DNA from: an uncultured Collinsella sp.
GTDB taxonomy: Bacteria > Actinomycetota > Coriobacteriia > Coriobacteriales > Coriobacteriaceae
DNA: 45,347 nucleotides
Assembly: GCA_900542085.1 (NCBI GenBank)
Contig: UQMK01000017.1
Coordinates: 1 to 45,347 of the forward strand
Direction of reading: 5' to 3'
How positions within the stretch are numbered: the stretch's first letter is position 1; the number at the start of each line of letters is the position of its first letter. The notes under the pieces are model-generated. The model did no database searches. It saw nothing but the letters and a program-made list of their open reading frames with translations, and was not told the origin of the DNA. The position numbers and the translations under genes were made by a program. Below are positions 1 through 10,557 of the stretch, piece by piece.

Positions 1-1
1 A

Positions 2-1090
2 TTACAAAGCGCCCCTGAGCCTCCCTTGGGGGGGGGCGTAGCCGATGCCGTGCGCGCGGCGGGTATTCCCTGCTTTGGCCCGGGTGCCGAGGGCGCTCAG
101 ATGGAGGGCTCCAAGCTATTCTCCAAGCAGCTCATGGAGCGCGCCGGCATTCCGACGGCCGCCTACGGCTCGTTTACTGACGAGGCTTCGGCGCTTGCCT
201 ATGTGCGCGAGCAGGGTGCCCCGCTGGTCGTGAAGGCTGATGGCCTGGCCGCAGGCAAGGGCGTTATCGTGGCGACTGAGCTCGAGCAGGCCGAAGAGGC
301 CGTGCGCGAGTGCTTTGGCGGCACCTTTGGTGATGCCGGCAACACCGTTGTCATTGAGGAAATGCTGGTTGGCCCCGAGTGCTCGCTGCTGGCCTTTACC
401 GACGGCAAGACCGTGCGTCCTATGGCCACCTCGCAGGATCACAAGCGTGCACTCGAGGGCGACAAGGGCCCCAACACCGGTGGCATGGGCGTCTACAGCC
501 CGGTGCCCATCGTGACCGACGAGGAGCACGCCACCATGGTGAAGGTCATGGAGCAGACCGTGGCCGAGCTCGCCGCCGAGGGCATCGACTACCGCGGCTG
601 CCTGTACGGCGTTCTCCATAGCACCCCCGCCGGCCCCAAGGTTCTGGAGTTCAACGCCCGTTTTGGCGACCCCGAGACGCAGGTCATACTGCCGCGCCTC
701 AAGAACGACCTGGTCGAGGTCATGCTCGCCTGCGCCAACTGCGAGCTTGATCAGATTGAGCTCGACTGGCGTGACGAGTGGGCTGTGGCTGTTGTCCTGA
801 CGAGCGCGGGCTACCCCGGCAGCTACGAGAAGGGCAAAGTCATCACCGGCATCGCCGACGCCGAGGCTATGGAGAACGTGACCGTGTACCATGCCGGCAC
901 CGCCGTGGTGGACGGTCAACTCGTGACCAACGGCGGCCGTGTGCTTGCCGTGACCGCGCTGGGCGATACGTTTGAGAACGCTCGCAACCTTGCCTACGAG
1001 GCCTGCGAGAAGATTGATTTTGAGGGCAAGACCCTGCGTCATGACATTGGCCTGCGTGCGCTGCGCGGTCGCGACGCCTGGGATGCCTAA
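2..1090 (+). CDS. purD: Phosphoribosylamine-glycine ligase (GARS), 5'-truncated by the window edge
   Basis: PurD makes glycinamide ribonucleotide from phosphoribosylamine, glycine and ATP, the second step of de novo purine synthesis, in the cytoplasm. The visible protein has the GARS ATP-grasp signature: a GIPCFGP stretch, the lysine-rich ATP-binding strand VVKADGLAAGKGV, HKRALEGDKGPNTGGMG, and the metal-binding FNARFGDPETQ. The C-terminal GARS domain runs to the TAA stop. The true start and roughly the first 70 residues lie outside the window. The TTG at position 26 is only an internal codon: the reading frame is open to base 2 and reads APEPPLGGGVADA, where the family normally has GPEAPLVAGVADA. 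The first ~37 bases therefore look degraded or mis-assembled. A Nudix gene follows after 21 nt on the same strand. Confidence 0.93.
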   Translation, partial: LQSAPEPPLGGGVADAVRAAGIPCFGPGAEGAQMEGSKLFSKQLMERAGIPTAAYGSFTDEASALAYVREQGAPLVVKADGLAAGKGVIVATELEQAEEAVRECFGGTFGDAGNTVVIEEMLVGPECSLLAFTDGKTVRPMATSQDHKRALEGDKGPNTGGMGVYSPVPIVTDEEHATMVKVMEQTVAELAAEGIDYRGCLYGVLHSTPAGPKVLEFNARFGDPETQVILPRLKNDLVEVMLACANCELDQIELDWRDEWAVAVVLTSAGYPGSYEKGKVITGIADAEAMENVTVYHAGTAVVDGQLVTNGGRVLAVTALGDTFENARNLAYEACEKIDFEGKTLRHDIGLRALRGRDAWDA

Positions 1091-1111
1091 AATCCGAGAG
1101 GAATGAGACGG

Positions 1112-1807
1112 ATGGACGAGAAGAACGAAGAGCTCGTGGACGCGCAGATCGTCGAGGAAGATAGCCGCATGTATGGGCACGCCGAGGGCGAGCCTGGTGG
1201 CGAGGTCGCTGACGAGCCGGCGCTGGTGCTGGGCGACGACGACCCGCACGATGCCGAGCTGCACGAGAAGATTCTTTCGGAGGAGTGCGCCTGGAAGGGC
1301 AAGATCCTCGACGTCCACCGTCTTGAGGTTGAGCTGCCCAACGGTCACCGCAGCGCCCGCGATATCGTTCGCCATCCGGGTGCGGCGGCCGTTGTGGCAC
1401 TGACCGAGAGCGGCAAGATCGTACTGGTGCGTCAGTACCGCACCGCCATCGACCGCGTGACGGTCGAGATTCCCGCCGGCAAGCTCGATCCAGGCGAGGA
1501 CCCGCTCGATTGCGCCAAGCGCGAGCTGCACGAGGAGACGGGCTTTAGGGCTGGTCGCATTCGCTTTTTGACGTCGATTGTCACGTCCTGCGGCTTCTGT
1601 GACGAGATCATTCACATCTACCTGGCCACCAAGCTTGAGTTCGATGCACCCAACCCCGATGATGACGAGTTTGTCAACGTTGATCTGGTGCCGCTGCACG
1701 AGCTGATCGACGCCGTGCTCGACGGCAAGATCGAAGATGCCAAGACCGTCGTAGGCGCCTTGGCCTGCGATAGCATCGCGCACCGCCTTGGGGGCGCGGA
1801 GCTTTAA
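1112..1807 (+). CDS. Nudix hydrolase, ADP-ribose pyrophosphatase type
   Basis: This protein is predicted to hydrolyse ADP-ribose or a related nucleoside diphosphate sugar to AMP and a sugar phosphate, in the cytoplasm. The full Nudix box G-x5-E-x7-REL-x-EE-x-GF is present at about residues 123-145 (GKLDPGE...RELHEETGF). Upstream of it is the ADPRase-type core with VRQYRTAI and a VEIPAGKL strand. The first ~50 residues are a very acidic extension (DEKNEELVDAQIVEEDS...) absent from typical family members, which are close to 180 residues; here there are 231. I chose the ATG at 1112 because GAGAGGA at 1096-1102 sits 9 nt upstream; the ATG at 1103 would be too close to it. The gene is 21 nt after purD and probably co-transcribed. 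The exact substrate cannot be told from sequence. Confidence 0.88.
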   Translation: MDEKNEELVDAQIVEEDSRMYGHAEGEPGGEVADEPALVLGDDDPHDAELHEKILSEECAWKGKILDVHRLEVELPNGHRSARDIVRHPGAAAVVALTESGKIVLVRQYRTAIDRVTVEIPAGKLDPGEDPLDCAKRELHEETGFRAGRIRFLTSIVTSCGFCDEIIHIYLATKLEFDAPNPDDDEFVNVDLVPLHELIDAVLDGKIEDAKTVVGALACDSIAHRLGGAEL

Positions 1808-1819
1808 CGAGTGGGGGTA

Positions 1820-1858
1820 GCCCTGGGACAAGTACTGCTGATTGCTTTGTCCCAGGGC
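1820..1858 (+). terminator. Hairpin after the Nudix gene
   Basis: A perfect 12-bp inverted repeat (1820-1831 with 1847-1858, 15-nt loop) begins 12 nt after the Nudix stop. There is no good T run, so termination may be partial. The stem itself contains GGGACA, the core of the dispersed element family seen later in the window, so it could alternatively be a member of that family. Confidence 0.5.
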
Positions 1859-1889
1859 CTTACGTTGCTGATATTTCTTTGAGGATCAC

Positions 1890-3662
1890 ATGCTGAAGAG
1901 GTTTCTTTCGTATTACGAGCCCCAGATGGGGCTTTTTGTTGCCGATACTGTTTGTGCCCTGGTGCTTGCCGCCATTGACCTGGCGTTTCCCATTATTCTG
2001 CGCAATCTGACCGGTGGGCTCTTTACCCAGGGTCAGGCTGCGATTATGCAGGCGCTCGGTATAATCGCGGTTGGCCTGGTACTGATGTATGCCATCCGTT
2101 GCACCTGTCGCTACTTTGTGAGTTACTGGGGCCACGTGATGGGCGCGCGCATGGAGTCCAAGATGCGCGAGGACCTGTTCGATCAGTACGAGCGCTTTAG
2201 CTTTGCGTACTTCGATCGCAACAGTTCGGGTGACATGATGAGCCGCGTGGTCAACGACCTGTTCGATATCTGCGAGGCGGCACACCATGTGCCCGAGTGG
2301 ATTATCATCTGCGGCATCGAGATCGTCGGCTCGTTTGTGATCCTCTTTGCTATTGCCCCGGTGCTGGCGCTTGCCATGGCCGTGGTGACGGTGGTGTTTG
2401 CAGTCATCATGTTTTGGCAGAACATGCGCATGCGCGAGGTCTTCAGCGACAACCGCAAAAAGATCAGCGGTATTAATGCTCAGCTGCAGGATTCGCTGGC
2501 AGGCATGCGCGTGGTCAAGAGTTTTGCGAACGAGGAGGCTGAGCGCTCCAAGTTCCGCGCCTCCAACGACCGCTATCTTTCGTCCAAGGAGAATATGTAT
2601 CACGCCATGGGCGTCTACACTGCGACGTATGGCCTGCTCTCAGGCGTGCTGTACGTGATTGTGGTGCTGCTGGGTGGTTGGCTGGTGGCGCAAGGCCAAC
2701 TGCAGGCGGTCGATATGGCGACCTTTGCGCTCTACATTTCGCTGTTCTGCACCCCGCTCGAGACGCTTGTGAACTCGGCTGAGACGTATCAGAAAGCCAT
2801 CGCCGGCTTTAAGCGTATGGACGAGGTACTTTCGACCGCCCCGGATATCCAGGACAAGCCGGATGCCGCGGACCTGCAGGTGACGGCTGGCGCGGTTGAA
2901 TATCGCGATGTGTGCTTTAGCTACGAGGATGTTGAGTTGGGCGAGGGCGGTGCCGACGGACGCCCTGTTATCGACCATATGGATCTGTCCATCAAGCCCG
3001 GACAGACCATTGCCCTGGTTGGCCCCTCGGGCGGTGGCAAGTCCACAACGTGTTCGCTGCTGCCGCGCTTTTATGACGTGGCTGCTGGATCCGTCAGCAT
3101 CGACGGCCAAGACGTGCGCGACGTGACGCAACAGAGTCTGCGCCGCGCCATTGGCCTGGTGCAGCAGGATGTCTATCTGTTTGACGGTACGATTGGCGAG
3201 AATATCGCCTACGGCAAGCCAGGCGCCACGGCAGAAGAGGTCGCCGAGGCCGCTCGCCGCGCCAATATCGATGCCTTCATTGAGTCGCTGCCGCAGGGCT
3301 ACGACACGGTCGTGGGCGAGCGCGGCAGCCGTCTTTCGGGCGGCCAGAAGCAGCGCGTAGCCATTGCGCGCGTGTTTCTCAAGAACCCCAAGATCCTGAT
3401 TCTGGACGAGGCGACGAGCGCCTTGGATAACGAGAGCGAGGAGGCGGTGCAGGAGTCGCTCGAGCGCCTGGCGTGCGGTCGCACCACGATCATCATCGCC
3501 CACCGTCTCTCGACCATTAAACATGCCGACGAGATTGCGACCGTCGAGCATGGTCGCGTTGTGGAACGTGGCACGCACGAGCAGCTTCTCGCCCGTGGCG
3601 GCACCTATGCCCGTTACTATCGAATGCAGTTCGAAGGTGCGCGTGCGCACGAGCTCGACTGA
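1890..3662 (+). CDS. ABC-type half-exporter (fused membrane and ATPase domains)
   Basis: This is a half-transporter that should work as a dimer in the cytoplasmic membrane and export a drug, lipid or peptide. The first ~310 residues are the type-1 exporter membrane domain with about six helices (for example LFVADTVCALVLAAIDLAF and IVGSFVILFAIAPVLALAMAVVTVVFAVI). The nucleotide-binding domain follows: Walker A GPSGGGKST around Lys384, Q-loop VQQDVYLFDGTIGENIAYG, signature LSGGQKQRVAIAR, Walker B ILILDEATSALD and switch AHRLSTI. Its 590 residues are normal for an MsbA/LmrA-like exporter. Such proteins often come as heterodimer pairs, but no partner gene is nearby, so a homodimer is the simpler reading. 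The next gene starts 19 nt downstream. The substrate is unknown. Confidence 0.92.
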   Translation: MLKRFLSYYEPQMGLFVADTVCALVLAAIDLAFPIILRNLTGGLFTQGQAAIMQALGIIAVGLVLMYAIRCTCRYFVSYWGHVMGARMESKMREDLFDQYERFSFAYFDRNSSGDMMSRVVNDLFDICEAAHHVPEWIIICGIEIVGSFVILFAIAPVLALAMAVVTVVFAVIMFWQNMRMREVFSDNRKKISGINAQLQDSLAGMRVVKSFANEEAERSKFRASNDRYLSSKENMYHAMGVYTATYGLLSGVLYVIVVLLGGWLVAQGQLQAVDMATFALYISLFCTPLETLVNSAETYQKAIAGFKRMDEVLSTAPDIQDKPDAADLQVTAGAVEYRDVCFSYEDVELGEGGADGRPVIDHMDLSIKPGQTIALVGPSGGGKSTTCSLLPRFYDVAAGSVSIDGQDVRDVTQQSLRRAIGLVQQDVYLFDGTIGENIAYGKPGATAEEVAEAARRANIDAFIESLPQGYDTVVGERGSRLSGGQKQRVAIARVFLKNPKILILDEATSALDNESEEAVQESLERLACGRTTIIIAHRLSTIKHADEIATVEHGRVVERGTHEQLLARGGTYARYYRMQFEGARAHELD

Positions 3663-3681
3663 TTGATATGACAGGAAGTAT

Positions 3682-4641
3682 ATGGCTGAGAAGAACCCTT
3701 TGACTCCGGAAGAAGTGACGGAGTTATTCTCCGAGATCGACGCATCCGGCGTTTTGGATCCGACGCTTGCCAAAAAGCGCACCGAGCGCATGCGCGAAAA
3801 AGAGGCAGCGGCCAAGCGCGGCGACAAGGCGGCGCTGGCGCAGCTTCGCAGCGAAGATCGCGCAAGCCAGACAAAACAGATCGACCCGCTGTCCGAGGAC
3901 GACCCTTCGGGCTCGCAGGTGAGCCATACCATTACGAAGACCGCTATGGCTGTGGTCATCGGCATCCTTGTACTGATCGTGGGCATGCAGATTGGCTACG
4001 GCGTGATGCGCCGCCTGAACACTGCCAACCTGTCCGAGAGTGTTTCGGTGGATACCGTTTCCACGGCACTGAAGGGCGGCCTTGAGTGGGGTAACGGCTT
4101 TACGCAGTTCCCGCTCGACTTTAGCGTCGACGAGGCGGACGAGCGCACAGGCACGGTCGAGGTAACGGTGTTGGACACATCGTCTGCCAACGAGCTCGAG
4201 CTGCTGTCCAACGGGCAGATTCAGGCTGCGGCACTTGCGACCAACGCGTTGCTCAACGATAAGATCGACCGCGTGGTGTACAACGTGCACGCCTATATCG
4301 ATGAGGACAGCAATATCCAGCATGATTCCTTCTTTGGTATGTTCCCCGCGAGGGGTCATCAGAGCGCCATTCTGACGTTCGTGTGGACTAAGAGCTCATC
4401 GACCGCCACGAACATCGACTGGAAGATGCATATCGTGAGTATGGACGACACGATTTCCGAGCGCATTCAAAAGCAGGTGAACTCGGTGTCGTCGCTGATT
4501 GAGGACCCGTCGGTGAGCCAGACCAAGATTGACGAGGAAAAGGCCGAACGTGACCTGGAGCATCGTCTGCATGGCCGCGAGATCTTCCGCGGTGGCAAGC
4601 CCGATCGCACGCCGTCCGATCTGCTGGAGCAGGATAAATAA
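3682..4641 (+). CDS. Unknown single-pass membrane protein with extracytoplasmic domain
   Basis: I do not recognise a family. The 319-residue protein has a charged, Lys/Arg/Glu/Ala-rich cytoplasmic N-terminus (about 1-80, probably helical: AKKRTERMREKEAAAKRGDKAALAQLR). One membrane helix follows at about 85-112 (TAMAVVIGILVLIVGMQIGYGVM), then a ~170-residue probably extracytoplasmic domain (DTVSTALKGGLEWGNGFTQFP onward), and finally a polar, charged tail. No catalytic motif is evident. It starts 19 nt after the ABC exporter stop with a GGAAG Shine-Dalgarno sequence and is followed by a strong terminator, so it is the last gene of the run that includes the exporter. A role alongside the exporter is inference from position only. 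Confidence 0.75.
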   Translation: MAEKNPLTPEEVTELFSEIDASGVLDPTLAKKRTERMREKEAAAKRGDKAALAQLRSEDRASQTKQIDPLSEDDPSGSQVSHTITKTAMAVVIGILVLIVGMQIGYGVMRRLNTANLSESVSVDTVSTALKGGLEWGNGFTQFPLDFSVDEADERTGTVEVTVLDTSSANELELLSNGQIQAAALATNALLNDKIDRVVYNVHAYIDEDSNIQHDSFFGMFPARGHQSAILTFVWTKSSSTATNIDWKMHIVSMDDTISERIQKQVNSVSSLIEDPSVSQTKIDEEKAERDLEHRLHGREIFRGGKPDRTPSDLLEQDK

Positions 4642-4647
4642 GACGCC

Positions 4648-4688
4648 ATCATCCCGCGTGAGTTACAAGCCCACGCGGGATGATTTTT
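4648..4688 (+). terminator. Rho-independent terminator
   Basis: A perfect 13-bp stem (4648-4660 with 4672-4684) with an 11-nt loop is followed by a TTTTT run. It ends the purD-side gene run and isolates the carAB transcription unit. Confidence 0.9.
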
Positions 4689-4776
4689 AATCCCCGTCCT
4701 AGAAAAATCAATATGCATAGAAAGTCATAATTATCATTTCGTAAACATTTCGATGAAATTAACGCCATGGCGCATA

Positions 4777-4798
4777 CTTGCGGTTAAAATACCGCAAG
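4777..4798 (+). promoter_or_regulatory. Palindrome overlapping a candidate carA -10 box
   Basis: CTTGCGGT and ACCGCAAG form a perfect 8-bp inverted repeat around a 6-nt centre that reads TAAAAT, a plausible -10 hexamer. The ~90 bases upstream are strongly AT-rich compared with the rest of the window, as expected for a promoter. This could be an operator across the -10 box or a small RNA hairpin at the start of the leader. No clear -35 box was found. Confidence 0.4.
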
Positions 4799-4811
4799 GC
4801 CTAACTACCAA

Positions 4812-4842
4812 CCTTTAAGCCGGTCCGGAGAGACCGGGAAGG
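4812..4842 (+). promoter_or_regulatory. PyrR-type RNA hairpin sequestering the carA ribosome binding site
   Basis: The leader contains CCGGTC-CGGAGA-GACCGG at 4820-4837: a 6-bp stem capped by a hexaloop matching CNGNGA, the conserved terminal loop of PyrR-binding RNA (consensus ARUC-CNGNGA-GGYU). A lower stem pairs CCTT (4812-4815) with AAGG (4839-4842), which is the carA Shine-Dalgarno. PyrR bound to UMP would be expected to stabilise this fold and block translation. This resembles the translational control described for mycobacterial pyr genes and does not need a terminator. No pyrR gene lies in the window. Confidence 0.72.
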
Positions 4843-4848
4843 AGAATT

Positions 4849-6288
4849 ATGGCGAACAACCATACTGCGGGCACTGCTGCCCGCACCTTCGCGCCTAGTG
4901 AGCTTTGCCAGCGCATGCTGGCCAAAACCAGCAAGGGCACCTGCGGTCCCTGCATCCTGTACCTTGAGGATGGGACCATTTTTTATGGCCGTGCATGCGG
5001 TGCCGAGGGTACCGCGACCGGCGAGGTCTGCTTCAACACCTCGCTTGAGGGCTACTTTGAGGTCATGACCGACCCGAGCTATGCCGGCCAAATCGTAACC
5101 ATGACCTATCCGCAGATCGGCAATTACGGTATCGACGAGACCGATGTCCAGTCGGCCTTCCCCGGCGACGCCGTGCGCCCTGCGAGCGCTCCGGCTATGC
5201 GCGGCATGATCGTTCGCGACATGTGCGCCACGCCTTCTAACTGGCGCTCGGCCGTCAGCGTGCCGGAGTACCTGCGCGCTCGCGGCATCGTCGCTATCGA
5301 GGGTGTCGACACCCGCGCTCTGGTGCGCCATCTGCGCGACAATGGTTCCAAGATGGGCATTATCTCGACCGAGATCTTCGACGTCGACGAGCTTGCCGAG
5401 CGTCTGGCCGCAGCGCCCACGCTGGTAGGCGAGAACCTGGTCAAGACCGTAAGTTGCCCCGCGCCTCACGAGTTTGCGGCCGCCGACCTGCCTGCCACGC
5501 ATGACTTTGCGCTTGCGGCTGCCGCTCCTGCCCGTCACAAAGTGGTCGCCTACGACTGCGGTGTGAAGCGCGGCATTCTGGAGGGGCTGGTCCGCGCCGG
5601 CTGCGACCTCACGGTCGTGCCGTGGGATACGCCCGCCCAGCAGGTGCTCGAGATGAATCCCGATGGCGTCTTTTTGTCCAACGGCCCCGGCGACCCCGAC
5701 GCCGTGGTGGAGACCTACGAGCAGGTACAGCAGCTGATCGGCAAGGTGCCGGTCTTTGGTATTTGTCTTGGTCACCAGATGATCAGCCTGGCCTGCGCCG
5801 CCCAAATGGAAAAGCTTAAATTCGGTCACCGTGGCGGCAACCAGCCGGTTATGAACCTGGTGAGCCGTCGCGTGGAGATCACCGCGCAAAACCACGGCTT
5901 TGGCCTGCTGTTCCCCAGTCTGGGCAAACTGATTCCGGAGCTTTCCGGCGGCGAAACCGAGCATGCGGCCGACGGTGACCTGCGCGTCTGGGTGCGCCGC
6001 GGCATCGCGCCGGTTGTGATGAACGAGCGCTTCGGCCGCATTCGCCTGACACATGTGAACCTCAACGACGGCACCGCCGAGGGCATCCAGCTGCTCGACG
6101 CCCCGTGTTTCTCGGTCCAGTACCACCCCGAGGCCTCGCCCGGCCCCACCGATGCCCACTATCTCTTTACCGCCTTTACGCGACTCATGGACGGCGAGGA
6201 GAACTACCTGGACATCGACACCGCGAAGGACCGCCTCGCCGGCTGGAATTTCGCCGAGTTCGAGAACGCTGCGACCGAGGAGAACTAA
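4849..6288 (+). CDS. carA: Carbamoyl-phosphate synthase small (glutaminase) subunit
   Basis: CarA hydrolyses glutamine and channels ammonia to CarB to make carbamoyl phosphate for pyrimidines and arginine. The N-terminal CPSase domain has LYLEDGTIFYGRA, CFNTSLEGY and QIVTMTYPQIGNYG. The class I glutamine amidotransferase triad is visible: nucleophile Cys306 in FGICLGHQ, then His426 and Glu428 in QYHPEASPG. At 479 residues it is about 100 longer than usual. There is a ~35-residue N-terminal extension, and about 35 extra residues between NHGFG and HVNLNDG (roughly 364-402, containing ETEHAADGDLRVWVRRG). The start has AAGGAG at 4839-4844, inside the PyrR-type hairpin. The carB ATG lies 1 nt after the stop. 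Confidence 0.95.
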   Translation: MANNHTAGTAARTFAPSELCQRMLAKTSKGTCGPCILYLEDGTIFYGRACGAEGTATGEVCFNTSLEGYFEVMTDPSYAGQIVTMTYPQIGNYGIDETDVQSAFPGDAVRPASAPAMRGMIVRDMCATPSNWRSAVSVPEYLRARGIVAIEGVDTRALVRHLRDNGSKMGIISTEIFDVDELAERLAAAPTLVGENLVKTVSCPAPHEFAAADLPATHDFALAAAAPARHKVVAYDCGVKRGILEGLVRAGCDLTVVPWDTPAQQVLEMNPDGVFLSNGPGDPDAVVETYEQVQQLIGKVPVFGICLGHQMISLACAAQMEKLKFGHRGGNQPVMNLVSRRVEITAQNHGFGLLFPSLGKLIPELSGGETEHAADGDLRVWVRRGIAPVVMNERFGRIRLTHVNLNDGTAEGIQLLDAPCFSVQYHPEASPGPTDAHYLFTAFTRLMDGEENYLDIDTAKDRLAGWNFAEFENAATEEN

Positions 6289-6289
6289 C

Positions 6290-9646
<3,357 letters not shown>

Positions 9647-9658
9647 TGTGACCTGGTC

Positions 9659-9746
9659 GGCCGGGGCGGAGGGGGCCGAGTTCCCCCTTCGCTCCGGCTG
9701 CAAGCAGAGTCGCTCAGTGGGAAGCTCGGCCCCCTCCGCCCCGGCC
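9659..9746. repeat. Long 22-bp perfect inverted repeat after carB
   Basis: Bases 9659-9680 are the exact reverse complement of 9725-9746, 22 of 22 and almost all G/C. Inside the 44-nt loop, TTCCC (9681-9685) can also pair with GGGAA (9719-9723). It has no T run on either side, and a separate terminator follows 70 nt later, so it is more likely a palindromic repeat or RNA-stabilising structure than the carAB terminator itself. Confidence 0.8.
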
Positions 9747-9816
9747 TTCGGTGACTTGGGTGCACCGTGTGCTGCCGAAGGGGCTTTGTGCGATGACTAA
9801 GGCTAAATAGAAAATG

Positions 9817-9862
9817 AGAGTGGGCCCTGCCGTTCGTTCGAGCGGCAGGGCCCACTCTTTGT
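9817..9862 (+). terminator. carAB terminator
   Basis: A perfect 16-bp stem (9817-9832 with 9843-9858) with a 10-nt loop is followed by a short T-containing tail. It is 171 nt beyond the carB stop. Confidence 0.8.
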
Positions 9863-10232
9863 ATGGAGGCCTTTTTGCTGTTAGTCGAGGACGCCTCTGG
9901 ACAGTTAGTTCAAATTCGTATTTATTAGAGAGTAGGAGAAGATCGATTTGGACTCATTCGGCCTACTTTTGGCAATCTGAATCGATCAAGATGCTCAGCC
10001 AAGCCGGGAACGGCCCAATACTGGGTCCGCGTCGGCTTCCAAGCGGCAATTTCGTGCCCAAGGCCACGGCCAAATTATACGTATCTGAACTAACCGCCCA
10101 TCACTCTCCGTCAACCTTTTTATCCAAACCAAATCAGTCAACGTACGTCATGGCAATATCCGGTAGGTCGCAGGGTGGCGGCTGAGCCTCTCTCTCGGGA
10201 AACTTCGCGAAGCCCAGCTCCCGAGGGAGAGG
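9863..10232. other. Non-coding stretch between carB and the GH31 gene
   Basis: No credible gene is seen. Base composition is noticeably more AT-rich than in the flanking genes. An 8-bp inverted repeat GATCGATT/AATCGATC (9941-9948 and 9980-9987) brackets CTACTTTTGGCA. At the right edge, 10187-10200 pairs with 10219-10232 (14 bp, one G-T) as a further hairpin. The rest shows nothing I can name; it may be a decayed gene or an uncharacterised leader. Confidence 0.5.
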
Positions 10233-10243
10233 TACGGTCTGTG

Positions 10244-10350
10244 TAATACCAGATAAACAGTACATTTTTGCTTAATTGGTATTTGACTGAAGAACCAATT
10301 GGTATGGCTTATTTAGCCCACCCTGTCATTGACGCTCATTTTAATACCAC
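10244..10350 (+). promoter_or_regulatory. Cluster of TGGTAT/ATACCA boxes upstream of the GH31 gene
   Basis: Four copies of the hexamer TGGTAT or its complement lie in about 105 nt: ATACCA at 10246-10251 and 10344-10349, TGGTAT at 10277-10282 and 10300-10305. The third sits in CCAATTGGTAT, which holds the 8-bp palindrome CCAATTGG (10295-10302). TTGACT at 10283-10288 is a possible -35 box. The arrangement suggests an operator region for the 200+ nt leader of the surface glycosidase, but no regulator can be assigned. Confidence 0.35.
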
Positions 10351-10557
10351 TGGGAGAATTCCGAACTTGGTTGCGCAACTGCTCCCGTATGCTGATTAGA
10401 CCTAATAGGTGGATATCTGGTTACTACCAGTTGACCCCTTGGTAACGGGTGGGCCCACTGCACGGAATGTACCGAACACCCCCCCGTTTGATGCGTTCGC
10501 CCATGCTGCAGGGCGTGCGTCCGCGACGCTTCCGCATGTCGGAGGAAAGGAGTCCAG

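Noticed and set aside
116..1831. 571-residue open frame on the minus strand across purD and the Nudix gene
   Set aside because: It is a mirror of two well-identified plus-strand genes caused by high third-position GC; it has no recognisable domain.
9814..10185. 123-residue plus-strand open frame after carB
   Set aside because: It starts within the stem of the carAB terminator, has no Shine-Dalgarno and no similarity that I recognise; composition looks random.
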